Below, in pieces: positions 24,512 through 31,744 of a stretch of DNA of 37,045 nucleotides. The position numbers and the translations under genes were made by a program. Below the pieces are notes generated by a model that was given only the letters and a program-made list of their open reading frames with translations, did not search any database and was not told where the DNA came from. The DNA comes from CAYIYO01 sp964367715 (lineage in GTDB: Bacteria; Chlamydiota; Chlamydiia; Chlamydiales; Criblamydiaceae): contig CAYIYO010000017.1 in assembly GCA_964367715.1 (NCBI GenBank), forward strand, positions 1-37,045, written 5' to 3'. Within the stretch, counting starts at the first letter, position 1. Each line of letters starts with the position of its first letter.

Positions 24512-25887
24512 GAGTGCTGCTTAGGTTCGGTGTTGTCGTTGGGGTGCGTGGGGTGGCCTTCGGAATTTCGACGGGGCTTGATGCGGACTTTTTCAACGGC
24601 GCGTTCGTTGGATTTTATGACTTCAAGCTCAAACTCATCCGTGATAATTTTAAAGCCTTTAGTCGGGATTTCTCCTGCGACATCGTAGATGTATCCGCCG
24701 ATGGTATCATATTCGCCTTCTTCGGGAATAAGGATTCCTAACTGCTCTTCGGCGTCGATGATGTTCATTCGGGAGTCGACGAACCAGCTACCATCGCCTT
24801 GAGAAGTGAAAAGCTCTTCTTCATCTTGGTCATATTCGTCGACGATTTCTCCGACGATATCTTCCAAAATATTTTCGATGGTGATCAATCCTTCCGTTCC
24901 ACCATACTCGTCGACGACAATCGCAAGATGTGTTTGCTTTTTACGAAATTCTTGGAGCAGATCGGAAATTTTCTTTGTTTCAGGAGTATACAACGGAGGC
25001 TTTTGGATGGAAGAGATGGGCATGTTAAGAATCGAGATGTCGTTGCCTTTTTCTTCGTATTCCATGTATTTCGTTAACACATCCTTATACATCAAAATAC
25101 CGACGATATTATCCACATTCTCTTCAAAAACGGGGACTCTACTATACCCTTCTTGATGCAATAGCTTTGCTGCATCTTTGATTGTTGTCGTACTCTCCAA
25201 ACTAAACATGTCGACTCGAGGCACCATCACCTCACGTGTTAAATGCTCACAAAATGCAAGAAGGGAAGTAATCAACTTTTTTTGATTCGCATCCAACTCC
25301 TCGCTAAACTTTGCCTCTTGAATGATTTCAATGATCTCCTGCTTCGCCTGTGAATGCGGATCCTGCAAATAATCGAAATAGACGTTTTTTGACAACGACC
25401 AGGTCAACTTAAGAAAAAGATAGGTGATCGGAAAAGCAAAGATGAGGAAAAGAGAAGAAAGAGGTGCACACAGGTGCATCATCGATTCAGGATGCCGCGT
25501 CCCTAAAATCCGCGGAGCATAGTCGCCTACAACAAAAGAAACAAACACAATCGCCAGCAAATCAACGATAAAAAGAGTGTAAGGAAAAGGAGTGGACAGC
25601 GGACCTTCTGGAATCAAATCCATATACAAAAAGGTGATACTAAAGGTCGCAAACAAAAAGCGGCTCACATGCTGCGCACAGGTTGTGGCAAAAAAGATCC
25701 CTTGGAATTCGTGCTTAGGGAAAAAGAAAAGATGAAGGGGACGATAGAAAAAGGATTGTCCCATTGCATTTAGATTTTTCTTTGACCCTCTCTTGTGAAG
25801 GCTTCGAAAGGCGCTGCTTAAAGCAGTCAAAAGGAAAGTACCAAATAAAAAAAAGAGTGCTAACGAGAGCAAAACAGAAGAAAGCAA
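24508..25887 (-). CDS. CNNM/CorC-type membrane protein with CBS pair
   Basis: This 459-residue protein has the HlyC/CorC layout: an N-terminal CNNM membrane domain with several hydrophobic helices (about 1-170), and a CBS pair (about 215-340, with EVMVPRVDMFSLES and HLAIVVDEYGGTEGLITIENILEDIVGEI). A C-terminal transporter-associated domain follows (DSRMNIIDAEEQLG...GGYIYDVAGEIPTKG). Members are linked to Mg2+ or Co2+ transport; the hemolysin name is historical. The start is TTG at 25887, five bases after AAAGGGGA. A promoter (TTGATA, 17 bases, TATCTT) lies upstream. It matches the chlamydial CT423 position next to ybeY. Confidence 0.92.
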   Translation of the reverse strand: MLSSVLLSLALFFLFGTFLLTALSSAFRSLHKRGSKKNLNAMGQSFFYRPLHLFFFPKHEFQGIFFATTCAQHVSRFLFATFSITFLYMDLIPEGPLSTPFPYTLFIVDLLAIVFVSFVVGDYAPRILGTRHPESMMHLCAPLSSLFLIFAFPITYLFLKLTWSLSKNVYFDYLQDPHSQAKQEIIEIIQEAKFSEELDANQKKLITSLLAFCEHLTREVMVPRVDMFSLESTTTIKDAAKLLHQEGYSRVPVFEENVDNIVGILMYKDVLTKYMEYEEKGNDISILNMPISSIQKPPLYTPETKKISDLLQEFRKKQTHLAIVVDEYGGTEGLITIENILEDIVGEIVDEYDQDEEELFTSQGDGSWFVDSRMNIIDAEEQLGILIPEEGEYDTIGGYIYDVAGEIPTKGFKIITDEFELEVIKSNERAVEKVRIKPRRNSEGHPTHPNDNTEPKQHS

Positions 25888-25981
25888 GCAAGTCCCCTTT
25901 GTAAGTACCTGAAGATTAATCGTTTATGAGGTGATAACCCCCAAAAAATAGATAGCTTCAGCGCTTTATTGTGATAAGTAC

Positions 25982-26010
25982 AAGATACCGAATCAGTGTA
26001 TGGATATCAA
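25982..26010 (-). promoter_or_regulatory. Promoter for the corC-like gene and rny
   Basis: On the minus strand TTGATA (26010-26005), 17 bases, then TATCTT (25987-25982). It overlaps the last codons of ybeY and would give an approximately 90-base leader for the TTG-started corC-like gene. Confidence 0.5.
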
Positions 26011-26453
26011 GCGTTTAGCCACAAGTTTAGGGTTTTTAAATGCGCCATGTGCCGAGCTTCCCCAGCGCGCATCTCCTTCTCTTCCTCTTCTTCAATGTCA
26101 CGGTAACCTAAAAGATGCAAAATTCCGTGCACGACATAGAGGGTCGCTTCCTCAAAAGGATCCCCCCCATTTTCATTGGCATATTCTTTTGCAGTCTCCG
26201 GACAGACAAAAACGTCACCTAAGACCCGGTACCCTTCGTCCTCATTATCGATAGGGAAAGAAATACAGTCCGTCGGCGAAGGGTCATTAAAGTATTCCGC
26301 ATGCAACTCACAAATCTCCTCTGTCGTCACAAAATGAACGGACACCTCGTCGAAATTTTTCTTTTCTAACGAAACAACCTCTTGGACAATGCGCTCTACG
26401 CGGGGAGTGTCGATAGGTAAAGCACTTTGAGAATTTAATACATAGACGTTCAC
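26007..26453 (-). CDS. ybeY: Endoribonuclease YbeY (rRNA maturation factor)
   Basis: YbeY is a metal-dependent RNase acting in 16S rRNA 3'-end maturation and ribosome quality control. The product is 148 residues. The metal motif reads HGILHLLGYRDIE: His109 and His113 are kept, but the third ligand position holds Asp119 instead of His. The middle part (SPTDCISFPID...LGDVFVC) is typical. Start is GTG 26453 with AAGG nine bases upstream. It corresponds by position to the chlamydial CT422 metalloprotein. It is set off from the upstream small genes by a strong terminator. Confidence 0.94.
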   Translation of the reverse strand: MNVYVLNSQSALPIDTPRVERIVQEVVSLEKKNFDEVSVHFVTTEEICELHAEYFNDPSPTDCISFPIDNEDEGYRVLGDVFVCPETAKEYANENGGDPFEEATLYVVHGILHLLGYRDIEEEEEKEMRAGEARHMAHLKTLNLWLNA

Positions 26454-26490
26454 GATGAGCTACCTTAAGTGCGGATATAATGGAAAAATG

Positions 26491-26543
26491 GATAAAAAGA
26501 AAAAAAGGTAGTTTTAGACAATGAAATGTCCAACACTACCTTT
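26491..26543 (-). terminator. Rho-independent terminator of the small basic gene pair
   Basis: On the minus strand AAAGGTAGT (26543-26535) pairs with ACTACCTTT (26512-26504), with further inner pairing GACA/TGTC, and is followed by TTTTTTTC and TTTTT. It is a strong intrinsic terminator separating the two small basic genes from ybeY. Confidence 0.88.
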
Positions 26544-26549
26544 GGAAAA

Positions 26550-26714
26550 TTAACCGTTGATTGCCGGTGTTTTAGGAAGACCAGTCACTTTCGTGCTCTT
26601 GCCTTCTTCCCAACGGCCTAATTTTTTTAGGACTTCAACGCGCTCGTAACGTTTAAGAACGTTGCGCTTTTGAACGCCTTTATTGGCTTTGCCGAAGCTT
26701 GGATGTCTTGACAT
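26550..26714 (-). CDS. Small basic protein of the Chlamydiae/Verrucomicrobia type
   Basis: The 54-residue product reads MSRHPSFGKANKGVQKRNVL and continues with KRYERVEVLKKLGRWEEGK and TGLPKTP. I recognise it as the short basic protein conserved in Chlamydiae and Verrucomicrobia (CT421.1/CT421.2-type locus), whose function is unproven; association with the ribosome or RNA has been suggested by its composition. AAGG precedes the ATG at nine bases. It follows the Arg-rich small gene by 13 bases and is closed by a strong terminator. Confidence 0.9.
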   Translation of the reverse strand: MSRHPSFGKANKGVQKRNVLKRYERVEVLKKLGRWEEGKSTKVTGLPKTPAING

Positions 26715-26727
26715 ATTGTTTAACCTT

Positions 26728-26904
26728 CTATTTCTTCACTTTTGGAATAAATACTGTTTTTGCTAGCTCATCAGAAAGAGCATTTTCGTGTGGCTTGTAG
26801 CCTAATTCTAAATGGTCCTTTAAAGGTCCTGTTTTAGGGGATGGAGCGCGACGTTTTCTTGGGCTACGATTGCGTCTTTCGCCTTGTTTACTCATACGTG
26901 TCAT
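26728..26904 (-). CDS. Small Arg/Lys-rich conserved chlamydial protein
   Basis: This 58-residue product starts MTRMSKQGERRNRSPRKRRA and continues PSPKTGPLKDHLELGYKPH and VFIPKVKK. AGGAG lies eight bases before ATG 26904; a second in-frame ATG at 26895 is less well placed. The basic N-terminus and short conserved C-terminus suggest a nucleic-acid-binding role, perhaps at the ribosome. It recalls the second small gene beside the chlamydial ybeY locus. It is cotranscribed with the next small basic gene from the promoter at 26985-27013. Confidence 0.85.
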   Translation of the reverse strand: MTRMSKQGERRNRSPRKRRAPSPKTGPLKDHLELGYKPHENALSDELAKTVFIPKVKK

Positions 26905-26984
26905 TGAGAAATCTCCTGTAGTTGGCTGTCACTTCCACCAGTCTTTTAGAGGGAAAGGGGAATAAGAGTTAATTTTTTGAAGCT

Positions 26985-27013
26985 TAGTATACAGGGGTTA
27001 CAAAATTTCTGCA
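26985..27013 (-). promoter_or_regulatory. Promoter of the small basic gene pair
   Basis: On the minus strand TTGCAG (27013-27008), exactly 17 bases, then TATACT (26990-26985). Both boxes are close to the primary sigma consensus. This gives a leader of roughly 75 bases to ATG 26904. Confidence 0.72.
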
Positions 27014-27036
27014 AGAGGAATGATCTCTATGGATAA

Positions 27037-27159
27037 AAGTAACCGGTCACGGGGAGATCATTTAAGGTGTGGGCATTGTTTTTATGCATTCATCGCAGCA
27101 CCGATGCTGGAGTTTGGCATTTTTGAATCACGAGCGGTATATAACCCAAGTTGTGTATA
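27037..27159 (+). repeat. Dispersed repeat D, copy 2, with repeat A fragment
   Basis: 27037-27125 is the reverse complement of 19509-19595 with few differences. It is followed by TTGAATCACGAGCGGTATAT (the palindrome tip, 27124-27143) and by ATAACCCAAGTTGTGTATA (27141-27159), the start of repeat A. Three repeat families therefore abut here. Confidence 0.85.
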
Positions 27160-27235
27160 CCGAATGATTTTTTTGTTTATTTTAAATTCAGATTTATTTA
27201 TTATTTTAATAATTTATGAAAAAATAGGTTGTTTT

Positions 27236-28324
27236 ATGTCTTTAATTTCTTATGTTAGTAGGTTTGATGAATTTCATTTTTTTTCCTTCCCTCAATCTGG
27301 CGACAGAAAATATGTAGAAAATATTTTATTTGTTGCGGGTATCGTCCAAGAAGAATTAGATGCTATCTCTTCTTACGGAGAAGAAAAGCACTCTTCAAAG
27401 GAGCTGGAAGATCTTGAAGACTCCTTCATATCCGATCTTTCCGTTGAATTTCGTAAACACCTTCCCGAAAATCCTGATTTTCAAAAAAAAATAAACGAAC
27501 AACTAATCATTCTCTTTGAAGAAAAAGTCTCTTCTGTCGCAGCTCTCAAGGAAAAATATCAGGCATGGACCATTCATCAACTGGCTGACGTCCAAATAAA
27601 AAAAATCAGTCAGTTTTTCTTCAAGGAGGATGATTTTGTACGTGCAGGACTAGGGGATCGCTATAAAACGCACCATGCGATTATTTTTAATCCTGTTTGT
27701 TATGACTATGGTTTTTACCATCACAATTTAGAATTTTTATTTGAAACCATCTTCAGAGACAAGGAAAAAACAAAATATCCTCCATTTATAAAGCTTCGTA
27801 GACTATTCAAACAAAATGGATATAAAAGTGTTTCCTCTCCAGAGGCAGGGGATTTAATGCTTTATTTTAGTGGTAAGTCAAGTAGGTGGGCGATTGACCA
27901 TGTGGGCATTGTCCTACCCGAAAACAAGATTATTTCTAAATGGGGAAAAACAGAAGTTTATGAGCATTGTATAGGGAATGTTCCTAACTATTATGGAGAT
28001 AAGTATACGTTTATACGTAGAAATATAAAGTCGATCTTTTTAACACAGCTCGACGAAGTTTTAGGTAGGAGGCAAGAGGCGTCTGCACCCCGTGAAGAGA
28101 TGTTGCGGATAGCAAAAGAAGTGTATGCTGCTGTGAAGCCCACTCTTTTAAGGCAAAGTCTTCTTGGTATTCCTTACAACAAATTTGCAAAACAGGAGCT
28201 GTTTGTACGTCTTCACGCGATTCCATCCGAAGAATTTTCTAAAGAAAAAGTGATTGCCTCTCTCCATGAAGTGAATGCATTGCCTATCCCTCAACACTGC
28301 CTGGATTGCTTATATCTTTCCTAA
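27236..28324 (+). CDS. Putative papain-like (NlpC/P60-type) cysteine peptidase
   Basis: No named family is recognised. Start 27236 (MSLISYVSRF) gives 362 residues; an extension to 27020 would translate repeat DNA and is rejected. The first 145 residues are helical and charged. The central part has an NlpC/P60 or papain-like pattern: Cys155 in FNPVCYDYGF, EAGDLMLYFSG (203-213), then AIDHVGIVLPENKIISKWGK with His222, and VYEH ending at His244. That order (Cys, G-D-hydrophobic strand, His on a strand, polar residue) fits a cysteine hydrolase or amidase fold. There is no signal peptide. A host-directed effector would be plausible in a chlamydia. The Shine-Dalgarno is weak and codons are A+T-rich. 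Confidence 0.7.
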   Translation: MSLISYVSRFDEFHFFSFPQSGDRKYVENILFVAGIVQEELDAISSYGEEKHSSKELEDLEDSFISDLSVEFRKHLPENPDFQKKINEQLIILFEEKVSSVAALKEKYQAWTIHQLADVQIKKISQFFFKEDDFVRAGLGDRYKTHHAIIFNPVCYDYGFYHHNLEFLFETIFRDKEKTKYPPFIKLRRLFKQNGYKSVSSPEAGDLMLYFSGKSSRWAIDHVGIVLPENKIISKWGKTEVYEHCIGNVPNYYGDKYTFIRRNIKSIFLTQLDEVLGRRQEASAPREEMLRIAKEVYAAVKPTLLRQSLLGIPYNKFAKQELFVRLHAIPSEEFSKEKVIASLHEVNALPIPQHCLDCLYLS

Positions 28325-28486
28325 ACGTTCACCTTATTTCAATCCGTTAATCTATCGTCCAGGTCGAAACCTAGCCAACCAGAGTTCAGGTCTAAGTAAA
28401 AAATAAATTGAGATCCGAAAAATTCCTGGAATTTTGCATTTTCGGAGTCCAAAATAGGGGGGAGAAGTAAAGCAGTAGGAAAAAAT
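28325..28486. other. Intergenic region with inverted repeat
   Basis: Between the papain-like gene and tRNA-Ser. TCCGAAAA (28414-28421) and TTTTCGGA (28439-28446) enclose a second inner pair AATTCC/GGAATT, which gives a hairpin at 28414-28446. T-rich sequence follows at a distance on the minus strand. It may end the tRNA transcript or the plus-strand gene. Confidence 0.45.
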
Positions 28487-28573
28487 CGGAAGGGGAGGGA
28501 TTCGAACCCCCGGACGACTCACATCGCCTTCTGTTTTCAAGACAGACGCATTCGGCCACTCTGCCACCCTTCC
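28487..28573 (-). tRNA. tRNA-Ser (anticodon UGA)
   Basis: On the minus strand the 87-base RNA has acceptor arm GGAAGGG/CCCTTCC with discriminator G. The D-arm is of the class II type (GGCAGAGTGGCCGAATGCG). The anticodon stem-loop CTGTCTTGAAAACAG has anticodon TGA. A long variable arm and the T-arm GGTTCGAATCC complete it. The long variable arm and the anticodon identify tRNA-Ser reading UCA (and other UCN) codons. CCA is not encoded. A T-run (ATTTTTT) follows the 3' end at once. Confidence 0.96.
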
Positions 28574-28589
28574 CGATAAGAGAAGCCAA

Positions 28590-28618
28590 ATAGTACGAGA
28601 TTGGTGGATTTCTCGCAA
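28590..28618 (-). promoter_or_regulatory. Promoter of tRNA-Ser
   Basis: On the minus strand TTGCGA (28618-28613), 17 bases, then TACTAT (28595-28590), 16 bases before the tRNA 5' end. Confidence 0.6.
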
Positions 28619-28743
28619 GAGCTAGGTTTAAGATTTCTCATTATTTTCTATTTTTTTATTGTAAATTATTTCTTTAACATTTCTTTATTAATCTGTATTT
28701 AATCTTATTAAAACAATCAACATATTTATTTACTAATATTTTA

Positions 28744-28772
28744 TTGAAATAATGTATTTATAAAATCATAAG
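28744..28772 (+). promoter_or_regulatory. Possible promoter of the 28812 gene
   Basis: TTGAAA, 17 bases, then CATAAG within A+T-rich DNA, ending 40 bases before the start codon. The -35 box is good and the -10 box moderate. Confidence 0.4.
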
Positions 28773-28811
28773 TGCAATAATAGAAATAGGTAACAAAGAT
28801 TAGAGGTCGAT

Positions 28812-31007
28812 ATGTCATACTATTCAAAACATAAATCGAACACGCTGACGCTGATGGAGGCGGTAGAGACGCTCTCTATAATTGTAGAGATCGATCCTTC
28901 TCAAGATATTGGCTTTCAGATAGAAAAAGATAAAATCGCTTTAAGAAGACTCGCTTGGCTCAAAGAAGGGGACGAAAAAGGAACTTTATCTGCCGTCAAA
29001 GAAGTTTTTCATGTCGTCCTTGATTACCTACGCAATTACTACAAAGAAGACTATCAAAAGGACCACAATGTCCAAGCAATTGATCGTATCAGCACCATTA
29101 TGTTGCTTGTAGGAGAAGCCGCAAAGAAATTAGATACCTGCATGCAGCTATTCAATAAAGCGAACCTTCATACCATCACAGAATTAAAAGAATATCAAGA
29201 CCTTCAAAAATTTTATCAAAATCGTATTTCCAAAAAGGTCGACGATAGAAAGCTTAGCAAGTGGATCCTCGGTTTGGCCCAGGAGCGTACACTCCAAGAA
29301 GCTCCTAAAGAAAAAGAGGATTCCTCAAAAACGGGCTCTTCCTGGAAAACAAAATATATTTTCGTCGACCTTGAAGCAGTGAAAAAAGACAGCGAATATG
29401 AGCTTTTTTATCTGAAAAAAGAGGATGGAACCCGCTTTTTTAGTCCGCGTCTCATCCGTAGTATGAAGCTTGTTTGTGATTTTAGCTCCTATGCATCACA
29501 AAAAAGCACGGAAGATCCCTTACAAAGCCTTGGACAATGGCAGGACCGTTCCTTGAATGTTTCTGCGGTGAGCCTGTTGAAATCGCTTGGATCCCGTCTC
29601 GATCATTATTTTCGAGAAGTCGCCCATTATCGCGATCATCCTCTCGTCTGTGCTGTGAATAAAGCATTGATGGCCCTTTGCTTAGCAAGCCATTCGACCA
29701 ATCTATTGCGCAACCATCCGAATAAATGCTGTGGCGAATATTTTCATGACTTTCAAAGTTACCTTAGCGAAGCGATGAAGCTGCAAGAATATCAAAAATT
29801 AGTTACCTATCCTCCCAACAAAAACAACCAGTTTGCAACGTTATTAAAAGATACGATTCATGCTCTTTGCCGAGGAATTATCCTTCATATGAAAGGTTAC
29901 CACGAGAGTGTTCTCTTCATGAATCATTTGCTTCATGAAGCATTAGAAGAAGGCGGCAACGAAAAAGGCGCTCTCTCTGCTCGACTAGCAAAAGAGTACG
30001 AACTAATGACAGAGTTGCTAAAACGCCATTCAAATGGTCCACTGAAAAAAACGATTAGTGAGCTAGAAGAGGGAAACTGTACGGTCTTTCAACCTCTTGA
30101 TCGCGTGAATCATCCAATCCAACTCTACTCCCTCTTTATGAATGATAAGCGAATGACAGCTCTGCGGCTCCCTTCCCCCACAACGCAAGAATATATTCAT
30201 AAAGTCCATATCATCGATGAATTTTCCGGCTACCTCCGTGCCTGTCAAGGGGATCACCTTGAGCGCGTTCACCTCCTCATCAACATGCAAGACCGCACAT
30301 CATGGAAAGAGTTTTCTCGCTGCCAAGCATTGGAAAATCTGCAAAAAATTTCAGGCAATGAAAAGCATCTTCAGGTGGTGACATTGATGATTGATACCGA
30401 ATTCTATCATCAAATGAAGCCTTACCATGAGGTTAGTCTAGCGGAAAGCTTTATGGAAGGATTTTACGAACAGCTCGCCGATGATTCTTCGGGATGCTAT
30501 TTTCCTGACTCATTAAAAAATGAATTGTTTCCTAAATTTACTAACGAACTGATGCATACGGTTCATCGCATTTTCTTTGGGGGAAGAAACGTCCTCACAC
30601 GACTAGAACGGGTCGATTTCATTGAAATCTATTATCAATTTTTGATACTGAAACTTATCGACATTGTCCAACCCGACTCTTTCAGTATGACATGCAAAGA
30701 TGCGGTCGATATCGGCCAAGCGCACCAAGCGCTGCTCTTTATCTTTATGAAATGCATTCACCAAAAAAATATTTCACAGCAAGATATGGATTGCATTAAC
30801 TACATGATTTTTGCTCCGGCATTGATAGTGCGTGAAAGAGTGATGATTTACGAACGCTTCCATCGCATGATCAATGCATTAAAGCGCATAGAAGAGGCAC
30901 AAGAAGAGTTTGGTGAGGAGAGTTTTTCTGTTATCGTGAAAGAAGCATTTGAAATTTTCTATAAAACGCCGATCCTTAATGCAAAGGCGATCCCAGCGAA
31001 AGAGTAG
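28812..31007 (+). CDS. Large hypothetical protein, helical, lineage-specific
   Basis: The gene is unrecognised. GAGG lies five bases before the ATG. The 731-residue product has no signal peptide and no clear membrane helix. It appears largely alpha-helical with many Leu/Glu/Lys/His residues. Residues 160-180 (EAPKEKEDSSKTGSSWK) look like a flexible linker between an N-terminal helical domain and the rest. It has recurrent His and Cys residues (for example NKCCGEYFHDF, HKVHIIDEF) but no catalytic signature I can name. It is a single transcription unit with a possible promoter at 28744-28772. Size and helical content fit scaffold or effector proteins of intracellular bacteria, without proof. 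Confidence 0.75.
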   Translation: MSYYSKHKSNTLTLMEAVETLSIIVEIDPSQDIGFQIEKDKIALRRLAWLKEGDEKGTLSAVKEVFHVVLDYLRNYYKEDYQKDHNVQAIDRISTIMLLVGEAAKKLDTCMQLFNKANLHTITELKEYQDLQKFYQNRISKKVDDRKLSKWILGLAQERTLQEAPKEKEDSSKTGSSWKTKYIFVDLEAVKKDSEYELFYLKKEDGTRFFSPRLIRSMKLVCDFSSYASQKSTEDPLQSLGQWQDRSLNVSAVSLLKSLGSRLDHYFREVAHYRDHPLVCAVNKALMALCLASHSTNLLRNHPNKCCGEYFHDFQSYLSEAMKLQEYQKLVTYPPNKNNQFATLLKDTIHALCRGIILHMKGYHESVLFMNHLLHEALEEGGNEKGALSARLAKEYELMTELLKRHSNGPLKKTISELEEGNCTVFQPLDRVNHPIQLYSLFMNDKRMTALRLPSPTTQEYIHKVHIIDEFSGYLRACQGDHLERVHLLINMQDRTSWKEFSRCQALENLQKISGNEKHLQVVTLMIDTEFYHQMKPYHEVSLAESFMEGFYEQLADDSSGCYFPDSLKNELFPKFTNELMHTVHRIFFGGRNVLTRLERVDFIEIYYQFLILKLIDIVQPDSFSMTCKDAVDIGQAHQALLFIFMKCIHQKNISQQDMDCINYMIFAPALIVRERVMIYERFHRMINALKRIEEAQEEFGEESFSVIVKEAFEIFYKTPILNAKAIPAKE

Positions 31008-31021
31008 TCTTTAAAAAAATA

Positions 31022-31049
31022 TTGTTTTTATATTCTTGTTTGTCATAAT
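31022..31049 (+). promoter_or_regulatory. Possible promoter of the 31083 gene
   Basis: TTGTTT, 16 bases, then CATAAT, 33 bases before ATG 31083. The surrounding DNA is A+T-rich, so chance matches are possible. Confidence 0.35.
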
Positions 31050-31082
31050 TAAAATAAAATTTGTCTAAAACAAGGAATCAAA

Positions 31083-31712
31083 ATGACTCCTCTCCTTCCA
31101 AGTGGGGATACTTCCAAAGATCTCTGTTCCGTCTACTTTTCAACACATGTCACTCCTTTATTTCCGGAAATCTTCGAAATATTCACACTGCAAGTAGAAG
31201 ATATTACCCGTATAGGGACGGATATTTTATTTGGAAATTTTTTTCAAGTATTTCAGAGCTCTTCTGTAAGTGAACAGGAACTTGAATCGCCTCCTCAACA
31301 TAAACTCGTTGAAGCGTTTCCACAATATATAAGACAAATAAAAGATCTAAAATTTATGTTGGCATTAAACATCATTGCCCATGCGTTTGCTCATAAAGAA
31401 GCGGGCAAAGAAAATCTCTCGGTAGAGAATGAGTTAAGTGAAATTGTAAAAGATGTAAAAAATTTAAATTTACATCCTAGTAGTCATTGGGAAACGTTAG
31501 GGGTTATGATTTTTAAAAGGAATGAAAAAAGCTCCGAACGGGCGTGTTACGAAGATCAAGCAAAAAAAATCGTAAAAGAATTAGTTGTGAAAATAAAACA
31601 GCTTACTGAGCGTCTTTTAGAAAACTTTATCGCGGAGCTTTCGCTGTGTCCAAATGTCAAAATTTATCCGAACCGTGGTATAATCATCAGAGTGTTAGTT
31701 ACAGAGGCTTAA
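31083..31712 (+). CDS. Hypothetical protein whose C-terminus lies in a repeat
   Basis: The gene is unrecognised. AAGGA is six bases before the ATG. The 209 residues contain no signal peptide. Most of the protein is helical (KDLKFMLALNIIAHAFAHKEAG, KIVKELVVKIKQLTERLLENF). Codons 184-200 are supplied by the 52-base repeat B (31631-31682), giving the peptide AELSLCPNVKIYPNRG, and the last residues come from non-repeat DNA. The original C-terminus was probably replaced when the repeat arrived, so this may be a truncated or altered gene. It follows the 731-residue gene by 75 bases and converges with the M32 peptidase gene. Confidence 0.65.
   Translation: MTPLLPSGDTSKDLCSVYFSTHVTPLFPEIFEIFTLQVEDITRIGTDILFGNFFQVFQSSSVSEQELESPPQHKLVEAFPQYIRQIKDLKFMLALNIIAHAFAHKEAGKENLSVENELSEIVKDVKNLNLHPSSHWETLGVMIFKRNEKSSERACYEDQAKKIVKELVVKIKQLTERLLENFIAELSLCPNVKIYPNRGIIIRVLVTEA
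31631..31682 (+). repeat. 52-base dispersed repeat B, copy 2 (coding)
   Basis: Identical to 7742-7793 except one base. Here it is read in frame as the C-terminal part of the gene ending at 31712, whereas copy 1 lies just after a stop codon. Confidence 0.9.
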
Positions 31713-31744
31713 TCGTTAACGCGGATCTGCAGAGAAAAAAGCAT

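Larger units (their letters stand above)
26905..27235. other. Intergenic region, promoter and repeats
   Basis: About 330 bases between divergent genes. It contains the promoter of the small basic pair (26985-27013), repeat D (27037-27125) with the palindrome tip and repeat A fragment behind it, and an A+T-rich leader to the gene at 27236. An open frame through the repeat (from 27020) is not considered coding. Confidence 0.7.

Noticed and set aside
27020..27235. Open frame extending the papain-like gene 72 codons upstream
   Set aside because: It translates repeat D and A DNA that is non-coding elsewhere in the window; the first good start after the repeats is 27236.
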